Made by a program: the position numbers and the translations under genes
Source: a bacterium
GTDB taxonomy: Bacteria > ARS69
Length of the DNA: 6,432 nucleotides
NCBI GenBank assembly: GCA_025774865.1
Contig: JALGZO010000529.1
Coordinates: forward strand, 1-6,432
Direction: 5' to 3'
Notes under the pieces: model-generated
The model's input: only the letters and a program-made list of their open reading frames with translations
What the model was told of the DNA's origin: nothing
Databases searched by the model: none
In this document: positions 1-5,249 of the stretch, in pieces
Layout: every line of letters begins with the position of its first letter
Numbering within the stretch: position 1 is the first letter of the stretch

Positions 1-156
1 GCCGTGGTCGTTTCGTGTCTCGAGAAGGACCCGGCCCGGCGACCGCCCAGCGCCGACGCACTCGCCGAAGCGCTCGACGAGTGCGTGCATCGCTCGTGGA
101 CGCAGCGGGAGGCCCGGCGCTGGTGGGCCACGCACCTCCCGGCGCGCCCCTCGTAA
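1..156 (+). CDS. Ser/Thr protein kinase, C-terminal end only
   Basis: Frame 1 is open from the first base and ends at TAA (154-156), giving 51 residues. The visible peptide contains CLEKDPARRPPSADALAEAL, the classic end of a Hanks-type (PknB-like) kinase domain. The R in DPARRP is the subdomain XI arginine that stabilises the C-lobe. After it comes a short tail with WTQREARRWWATHLP and a stop, a tail I recall from many bacterial soluble kinases that lack a C-terminal membrane anchor. The catalytic loop, ATP site and any N-terminal sensor lie outside the window, so activity and topology cannot be judged. There is no evidence that it is cotranscribed with the downstream gene, which begins 91 bp later and has its own promoter-like sequence. 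Identity as a kinase is fairly secure from subdomain XI; the substrate is unknown. Confidence 0.82.
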   Translation, partial: AVVVSCLEKDPARRPPSADALAEALDECVHRSWTQREARRWWATHLPARPS

Positions 157-175
157 CGAACCGCGGTAGCCTCGC

Positions 176-204
176 TTTCCGGTTCGCAACGCCGCGTCTA
201 TACT
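176..204 (+). promoter_or_regulatory. Putative sigma-70-type promoter for the FeS/ThDP fusion gene
   Basis: A -10-like TATACT (199-204, five of six matches to TATAAT) lies 17 bp after a weak -35-like TTTCCG (176-181, three of six). Transcription would start near 211, leaving an untranslated leader of about 37 nt. The leader carries GGAGAG at 237-242, five bases before the ATG at 248. The sequence around the -10 resembles the region upstream of the MFS gene (5215-5237). The call rests on consensus matching by eye. Confidence 0.38.
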
Positions 205-247
205 GCCCACTCCCCTCAGCTGGCCGCTTTTTTCGTGGAGAGTTGCC

Positions 248-2854
248 ATGTCGGACGCCGCAGATTCGCCCACCATATCCCTGCGGCCGAACGGCCCGCT
301 CGAAGTCTCCGGTCTCGAGGAGTTCCGCAACTCGCGGGGGGAGCGGATCGCCACCAAGCCGACGATCTTCCTGTGTCGCTGCGGCGCTTCCAGGAAGAAG
401 CCGTTCTGCGACGGCACTCACAAATCGATCGCGTGGACCGACGAGAAGAGCGCCGAGCGGGCTCCCGATCAGCTCGACGAGTATCCGGGCAAGAAGATCA
501 CCATCTACGACAACCGCGGCGTGTGCTCGCACGCCGGCTTCTGTACACGTGATCTTCCGGCGGTTTGGCGTCCCGCTGATCCGTGGATCGACCCCGACGC
601 GGCCGGCCCCGACGACATCGTGCGGGTGATTCGGAGCTGTCCGTCGGGGGCGCTGAGCTACCGGCGCGGCGGCGATCGCGAGACGAGCTACTTCGACGCG
701 CCGGAGATCAGGATTGCGCGAGACGGTCCCTACGAAGTGCGGGGCGGAGTGGAGCTCCGGGACATCGAGCTGGGGGACGGGGCGAGCGCAGATCACCTCG
801 CGCTCTGCCGCTGTGGCCGGTCCCGCAACAAGCCATTCTGCGACGGCAGTCATTGGTACGCCGGATTCCGCGACGACGAGAGCTCGACGATCGCGATGGC
901 GAATCGGGCGGGGGAGGAGACCGAAGAGACGTGGGTCGCGGTCGGAGCGGTCGAGGATCTCGAGAGGGGGAAGGTGCACTCCGTCACGGTCGGCGAGCGG
1001 ACGATCGCGCTGATCGGGACCGCCGACGCGTGGCATGCGCTCGACGGCAGGTGTCCGCATCAGGGCGGTCCGCTGACGGAGGGGGCGATCTGCGAGGGCG
1101 GTGTCGTTCGCTGTCCGTGGCACGGGTACGATTTTTCTCTGAAGACCGGAAAGGGCGTCGGGAACGACGACTCGGTCGAGACGTTCGAAGTTCGCGAGAG
1201 CGACGGTCAGATCGAGATCGCCGCGCCCGCGCCGAGTCGCTCGACCTGGACGGTGAGTCACGTCATGGTCGAGACGATGGTCGAGTGGGGCGTCGACACC
1301 GTGTTCGGGATGGTGGGGCATTCGAATCTCGGCCTCGCCGAGGCGCTCCGCGTGCAGGAGGAGCGCGGCCGGATCCGCTACATCGGAGTGCGCCACGAGG
1401 GCGCAGCCGCGTTCGCGTGCTCCGGCTACGCGAAGGTGAGCGGCCGCCCGGCCGCCTGCCTCTCCATCGCCGGCCCCGGCGCCACGAATCTCCTCACCGG
1501 TCTGTGGGATGCGAAGGTGGATCGCGCTCCCGTCCTGGCTCTGACCGGACAGGTGAACACCCAGGTGTTGGGGCCGGGCGCGTTTCAGGACATCGACCTC
1601 GCGTCCGCGTTCGAGGCGGTCACGCGGTTCAGCCAGACCGTTCTCCCGAACAGCGATTGGGCCCAGCTGGCGTCACTCGCGTTGAAAACCGCCGTCGTCG
1701 AGCGCGACGTGGCGCATCTCATCTTCCCGGACGAGGTTCAGACCCTCGACGCGGGCAACGCCGGGCCGGGACGCCGGGAGGGGCGGATGGGGGAGACCGC
1801 GATCACCCCGCCGGAATCGGCGCTCGGTCTCGCCGGGTATCGGCTCGGTCGGGCGCGACGGCCCGTGATCATCGTCGGACATGGTGCGCGTCAGGGCATC
1901 GCCGAGGTGGAGGCTCTGGCGGAGGCGCTCGGGAGCCCGATCATCACGACGTTCAAGGGAAAGGGTCTCGTCGGCGACGATCACCCACTCGCGGCCGGAG
2001 TCCTCGGACGAAGCGGAACGCCGGTGGCCAGCTGGTTCATGAACCAGGCCGATCTGCTGCTGGTCTTCGGCGCATCCTTCTCGCAGCACACCGGAATCAC
2101 GACTTCCAAGCCGATCATCCAGGTGGACTTCGATCGCATGGCGCTCGGCAAGTTTCATGGCGTGGATGAGGCCGTTTGGGGCGACATCGGCGTCGCCGCC
2201 CGGGAGTTGCTCGTGCGGCTGTCCGAGAATCCGTCGCGCGTCGACCAACGAGGCGAGCTCGTCGAGCGCTGGAAGGCCTGGCGGGACGAGAAGGGGAGTC
2301 GTGCGCGGCAAGATCGCGGCCACGGGATCAACTCGGCTGCCATCTTCTCTCGTCTGTCGGAAGCGGTCCGCGAGGACGCCATTCTGAGCGTCGACGTCGG
2401 CAACAACACCTACTCGTTCGGGCGCTACTTCGAGGTGGGCCGGCAGCCGGTTCTCATGTCGGGCTATCTCGGTTCGATCGGCTTCGCGTTCCCCGCGGCG
2501 ATGGGCGCGTGGGCGGCCGCGCCGGACCGGAAGGTGGTCTCGATCAGCGGCGACGGAGGCTTCGGGCAGTACCTGGCGGAGTTCACGACGGCCGTCAAGT
2601 ACGGCATGAACATCACGCACGTCCTCCTGAACAACGGGGAGCTCGGCAAGATCTCCAAGGAACAGCGCGACGGCGAGTGGAGAGTGTGGCAGACGGACCT
2701 TCGCAACCTGGACTTCGCCGAGTACGCCCGCCTCTGCGGGGGGGAGGGGTTTCGGGTGGAGTCGGCGGGTGATCTCGCGGCCGCATTCCAGGATGCCCTC
2801 CGGGTGGAAGGCCCCTCCCTCGTCGAGATCGTGTCGGACCCGCTCCTCACCTGA
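248..2854 (+). CDS. Fused CDGSH-Fer4_19-CDGSH-Rieske-ThDP oxidoreductase (acetolactate synthase/pyruvate oxidase family)
   Basis: This is an 868-residue soluble protein with no signal peptide or membrane segment. CDGSH motif 1 has C43, C45, C54 and H58. A YjdI-type ferredoxin spans about 82-138, with C93-x-H95, C99 and CPSGAL from C131. CDGSH motif 2 has C187, C189, C198 and H202. A Rieske domain spans about 228-325, with C269-P-H271 and C289-P-W-H292. A short linker leads to a full ThDP enzyme. Its PYR domain (about 332-500) has the cofactor-activating Glu at E384 (RHEGAAAF) and GPGATNL at 409. The central Rossmann-like domain spans about 520-660. The PP domain (about 690-868) has GDG at 768-770 and NN at 795-796. 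In this family ThDP enzymes decarboxylate 2-oxo acids and pass the intermediate to an acceptor; here the clusters could take the electrons (inference). The E. coli PoxB-type C-terminal lipid-binding tail is absent. The ATG at 248 follows GGAGAG (237-242). FAD binding, substrate and acceptor are unresolved; a non-redox carboligase with structural clusters is possible. Confidence 0.9.
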   Translation: MSDAADSPTISLRPNGPLEVSGLEEFRNSRGERIATKPTIFLCRCGASRKKPFCDGTHKSIAWTDEKSAERAPDQLDEYPGKKITIYDNRGVCSHAGFCTRDLPAVWRPADPWIDPDAAGPDDIVRVIRSCPSGALSYRRGGDRETSYFDAPEIRIARDGPYEVRGGVELRDIELGDGASADHLALCRCGRSRNKPFCDGSHWYAGFRDDESSTIAMANRAGEETEETWVAVGAVEDLERGKVHSVTVGERTIALIGTADAWHALDGRCPHQGGPLTEGAICEGGVVRCPWHGYDFSLKTGKGVGNDDSVETFEVRESDGQIEIAAPAPSRSTWTVSHVMVETMVEWGVDTVFGMVGHSNLGLAEALRVQEERGRIRYIGVRHEGAAAFACSGYAKVSGRPAACLSIAGPGATNLLTGLWDAKVDRAPVLALTGQVNTQVLGPGAFQDIDLASAFEAVTRFSQTVLPNSDWAQLASLALKTAVVERDVAHLIFPDEVQTLDAGNAGPGRREGRMGETAITPPESALGLAGYRLGRARRPVIIVGHGARQGIAEVEALAEALGSPIITTFKGKGLVGDDHPLAAGVLGRSGTPVASWFMNQADLLLVFGASFSQHTGITTSKPIIQVDFDRMALGKFHGVDEAVWGDIGVAARELLVRLSENPSRVDQRGELVERWKAWRDEKGSRARQDRGHGINSAAIFSRLSEAVREDAILSVDVGNNTYSFGRYFEVGRQPVLMSGYLGSIGFAFPAAMGAWAAAPDRKVVSISGDGGFGQYLAEFTTAVKYGMNITHVLLNNGELGKISKEQRDGEWRVWQTDLRNLDFAEYARLCGGEGFRVESAGDLAAAFQDALRVEGPSLVEIVSDPLLT

Positions 2855-2897
2855 GGTTCACGCGCGACCTCGAGAAGCAGTTCAGCAAAAGCGCGTA

Positions 2898-2919
2898 AGT
2901 CCCATTCCCACTGGGGACT
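2898..2919. terminator. Weak hairpin between convergent genes, possible bidirectional terminator
   Basis: AGTCCC (2898-2903) and GGGACT (2914-2919) form a perfect six-bp stem around a ten-base loop, between the stop codons of the two convergent genes. No T-run follows on either strand, so this is not a classical intrinsic terminator. Only its position supports a role. The remaining intergenic bases show nothing recognisable. Confidence 0.3.
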
Positions 2920-2925
2920 CGGCCG

Positions 2926-5046
2926 CTACCGCAGCAGCGTGCCCTTGACCGTCCGCAGGTCCTGGCCCGACTCCAGCCGGAAGAAATACACGCCCGGAGC
3001 GACCCGGCTCCCCGACGCGTCCCGCCCGTTCCACGTCACCGTGTTGACGCCGGCGGGGGCGGGGCCCTCGCTGAGCACCTGGACGAGGCGCCCGGAGACG
3101 TCGAAAACCGAAAGCCGGACGTCACGGCTCTGGGCGATCGAGAACTCCAGCTGGGTCGTCCCCGAGAACGGGTTGGGCTCGGCGGACCGGAGGGCGAAGT
3201 CCTCGGACGATCCCGCGCCCCCGAGCACGGCGGTCGCGCCGGCACTCGGCACCGGGATCTCGACGAAGAGGTTCGTCCCGATCCCCGGCTTGAAGATCCC
3301 GACCGACGCGGATCCGAGGGTGGAAGGCTGGTCCGCGTCGAATCTGAAGTTGAAGAGATCCTGGAAGAACATCGCGTTGGCTTCGGGATCCGTCGCGTAA
3401 TCGTCGGTCGCCCAGGAGATCGTCAGGCCGTCGTCCGTGACCGCCCAATCGTTGCCGACCGTCTTGTCGATGTCGTGGAACCCGACGTTCGAGACGTTCA
3501 CCCCGGCAATCGGGACGGAGAACGAGCGCACCCCGCGCTCCGAGTACCAGTTGTAGACGGCGTATTCGTAGTGCCACTGGCCGCCCCCGAGATCCGTCAC
3601 CTGCGTCGCGATGATGATCTGCCCGTCGTCGTCGGCGAGCTCCTTCTTCAGTAGGTGATCGCCCCAGTTCAGAATGAAGGGACCGTAGTTGGGAGTCAGG
3701 CCGGGGCCGAGCGTGCTGATGTTCCAGTTGGATCCCGACCAGGACATGGTGCACTCGCGCCAACCGATCGAGTTGAACGGGTCTTGGTCGTCCGCGACGA
3801 CGTACAGGCCTTCGTAGTAGTAGTCGGCGTCGGTGTGGCCGAGGTCCTCGTCCCAGACGATGAGCCGGTGCGCGACGCTGCTCGTCTCGGTCCCGTCGTA
3901 GTCGCGATCGCAATCTGCGTCCGGAACCACGGGCTCGTCGAAGAACGATCCGCACGCTTCCCAGGTGCCGGTGAACGGATTGATCTCCTCGCGCGGGCCG
4001 AGGTAAAAGCGGCTCGCGTTCAACCCGGCCGAGTAGGTGTCGGAGCACCCGATGCAGAGCTGGTCCCCACCGCACCCCTCGCAGCCGAGATTGCACTGAT
4101 CATTCGAAAGTGCGAGGAAACCGTGCTTCATCCAGCTCTGGCCGAGCATCTCGAGAACGCCGTCCGCATTGATCCGCAAGACGGAGGCGCCGATCGTGGG
4201 GTGCGTCTCCTGCATCGGCGCGTTCCAGGGAACGCGCACGTCTCCCGAGTTACACGACGTCGTGGCCGCCGCGAGGCCTGCCTGTCCGTTCGGAAACGTC
4301 CCCTCGTGACCGAAGCTGTTCAGACCGTAGAGCTCGCCGAGGGTGACGTCGAGGAAGTCACCGCGGACGGGAGGGCCGGCGTCCGGGTACTCCGGCGCGA
4401 TCGCTTCGCCCGATCGCGGCCGAGAGCGCACGCGAAGGTCGAAGGCGCCGAAGTACTGTCCCGCCAGCTCCGGCTGACCGAGCGCCCGGGCCCATTCGTC
4501 CGTGATGATCATGTCGCCCATCCGGAGAGAGAGCTCCCCCGTGCTCCAGTTGAACCGGAACGCCGTGCTCCGCACTTCCAGAGGCACGACGACGTTCGGG
4601 TCACCGGACACGATCCGAACGATCTCCGGCCGGGAAGGGTCCAGTTCCACCGTGAAGTCGTATAGGAAGGCCGGGGCGAGCGGCGACTTCGTTCCCGGGT
4701 GCCAGGTCTGGAGCGAGAGGCCGCCGCGGAACGGGATCGAGACGACGCCGTCCTCGAGGGCCGAAAAGCCGCCGTTGCTCGTGCGGAACCCGAACCGGAA
4801 GTCGGGAGCCATCCGGAACGCGTGGAGCGATCCTTCCATGAAGCTGTCCCGTCCGGCGGGCGGTTCGGAGCTCGTCCGACTCTGGGCGAGCTTCATCCCG
4901 AGATCCTCGAGCAGGGCCGGATCGAGCGACATCGTGACGGTCGCGTCGGTGGCGACCCAGTTCTGGACGGCAGCGGGGCTCGGAGTGGCAATCAGGCCGA
5001 GCCCCAGGGCAAGAAGGCATGCGAACGGGGCGGATCCGCGTCTCAT
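2926..5046 (-). CDS. Secreted protein of unknown function with cysteine cluster and C-terminal FlgD-Ig/T9SS-like module
   Basis: This is a 706-residue protein. The chosen ATG (5046-5044) begins a clear signal peptide: MRRG, then a hydrophobic stretch of about residues 8-21, then PSPAA with cleavage near 25-26. GGAGA lies six bases upstream. The reading frame stays open 44 codons further upstream, but that extension has low complexity and would bury the signal peptide. The mature part has a cysteine cluster at 308-324 (C308, C312, C315, C321, C324) followed by SDTYSAGLN and LGPREEINPFTG. From memory, QSWMKHGF, the SD.Y..GLN/LGPR signature and the later YYEG.YVVADD...N segment resemble a family of uncharacterised secreted proteins in Planctomycetes-like bacteria. 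The last 95 residues (from SAEPNPF at 611) form a FlgD-Ig/type-A-sorting-like beta domain ending in GVYFFRL...KGTLLR. That suggests export to the surface or outside. No catalytic motif was recognised. It converges with the ThDP gene and diverges from the MFS gene. Confidence 0.85.
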   Translation of the reverse strand: MRRGSAPFACLLALGLGLIATPSPAAVQNWVATDATVTMSLDPALLEDLGMKLAQSRTSSEPPAGRDSFMEGSLHAFRMAPDFRFGFRTSNGGFSALEDGVVSIPFRGGLSLQTWHPGTKSPLAPAFLYDFTVELDPSRPEIVRIVSGDPNVVVPLEVRSTAFRFNWSTGELSLRMGDMIITDEWARALGQPELAGQYFGAFDLRVRSRPRSGEAIAPEYPDAGPPVRGDFLDVTLGELYGLNSFGHEGTFPNGQAGLAAATTSCNSGDVRVPWNAPMQETHPTIGASVLRINADGVLEMLGQSWMKHGFLALSNDQCNLGCEGCGGDQLCIGCSDTYSAGLNASRFYLGPREEINPFTGTWEACGSFFDEPVVPDADCDRDYDGTETSSVAHRLIVWDEDLGHTDADYYYEGLYVVADDQDPFNSIGWRECTMSWSGSNWNISTLGPGLTPNYGPFILNWGDHLLKKELADDDGQIIIATQVTDLGGGQWHYEYAVYNWYSERGVRSFSVPIAGVNVSNVGFHDIDKTVGNDWAVTDDGLTISWATDDYATDPEANAMFFQDLFNFRFDADQPSTLGSASVGIFKPGIGTNLFVEIPVPSAGATAVLGGAGSSEDFALRSAEPNPFSGTTQLEFSIAQSRDVRLSVFDVSGRLVQVLSEGPAPAGVNTVTWNGRDASGSRVAPGVYFFRLESGQDLRTVKGTLLR

Positions 5047-5052
5047 GTCCGG

Positions 5053-5057
5053 TCTCC
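5053..5057 (-). promoter_or_regulatory. Ribosome binding site fixing the start of the secreted protein
   Basis: On the minus strand GGAGA (5057 to 5053) stands six bases before the ATG at 5046. This supports the signal-peptide start over the upstream in-frame codons. A poor minus-strand promoter match lies further upstream (TTGCTC at 5137-5132, 18-bp spacer, GATGAT at 5113-5108); I would not rely on it. Confidence 0.6.
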
Positions 5058-5066
5058 AGGTTGTGT

Positions 5067-5093
5067 GGGTAGGGGGCGACCCCGGGGGGCGGG
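5067..5093 (+). other. G-quadruplex-type tract in the divergent intergenic region
   Basis: Four G-runs of 3, 5, 6 and 3 bases are separated by loops of 2, 7 and 1 bases, which fits the G3+N1-7 pattern. The tract lies on the plus strand, which is the template strand for the minus-strand gene, about 20 bases before that gene's start codon. The CCCC within the second loop could instead pair with a neighbouring G-run to make a hairpin. In DNA this GC-rich the tract may be incidental. Confidence 0.35.
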
Positions 5094-5163
5094 CTTGGAT
5101 CTTGGTCATCATCCCATCCGACCGAGGCGCGGAGCAAGCGGAACTCTCGTGGGCCGTCGCCCC

Positions 5164-5184
5164 GGATCCCGTCCTCACGGGTCC
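5164..5184. repeat. Imperfect inverted repeat upstream of the MFS gene
   Basis: GGA-T-CCCGT (5164-5172) pairs with ACGGGTCC (5177-5184) as eight base pairs with a single bulged T and a four-base loop (CCTC). It sits just upstream of the putative MFS promoter and could be an operator or a small hairpin. No T-run follows, and no regulator gene is visible in the window. Confidence 0.3.
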
Positions 5185-5194
5185 CCGGAGGGGG

Positions 5195-5224
5195 TTGCCG
5201 ATGGAGTCTTCCGCCGACTACGCT
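5195..5224 (+). promoter_or_regulatory. Weak putative promoter for the MFS transporter
   Basis: TTGCCG (5195-5200) and TACGCT (5219-5224) are 18 bp apart. Transcription would start about 20 bases before the GTG. Each element matches the sigma-70 consensus only partly. The sequence around TACGCT resembles that around the better -10 at 199-204, which is the main reason to list it. Confidence 0.25.
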
Positions 5225-5238
5225 GCCGCCTCACCCCC

Positions 5239-5243
5239 GGGAG
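5239..5243 (+). promoter_or_regulatory. Ribosome binding site fixing the GTG start of the MFS transporter
   Basis: GGGAG at 5239-5243 is six bases before GTG (5250-5252). No ATG occurs in this frame between the GTG and residue 158, which lies inside the fifth membrane segment. GTG with this Shine-Dalgarno is therefore the only start that keeps the first half of the transporter. Confidence 0.6.
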
Positions 5244-5249
5244 ACTCGC

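Noticed and set aside
218-233. GC-rich stretch followed by six T's as a terminator for the kinase gene
   Set aside because: Only a three-bp stem (AGC/GCT) precedes the T-run, and it lies between the putative promoter and the next start codon, so it is more likely ordinary leader sequence.
583-2169. A 528-codon open frame on the plus strand, inside the fusion gene
   Set aside because: It is extremely rich in Arg, Gly, Asp and Ser, has no recognisable motif, and overlaps the ThDP/FeS gene whose frame carries all cluster and cofactor motifs. High-GC shadow.
1673-2620. A 315-codon minus-strand frame opposite the ThDP domain
   Set aside because: It lies antisense to clear ThDP domain sequence, has biased composition and has no motifs.
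3655-4665. A 336-codon plus-strand frame opposite the secreted-protein gene
   Set aside because: The minus-strand frame has a signal peptide, cysteine motifs and a C-terminal module. The opposite frame shows only valine/arginine-rich codon-mirror composition.
5047-5178. N-terminal extension of 44 codons for the secreted protein
   Set aside because: A start at 5178 would put a polar, low-complexity stretch before the signal peptide. The ATG at 5046 has a well-placed Shine-Dalgarno.
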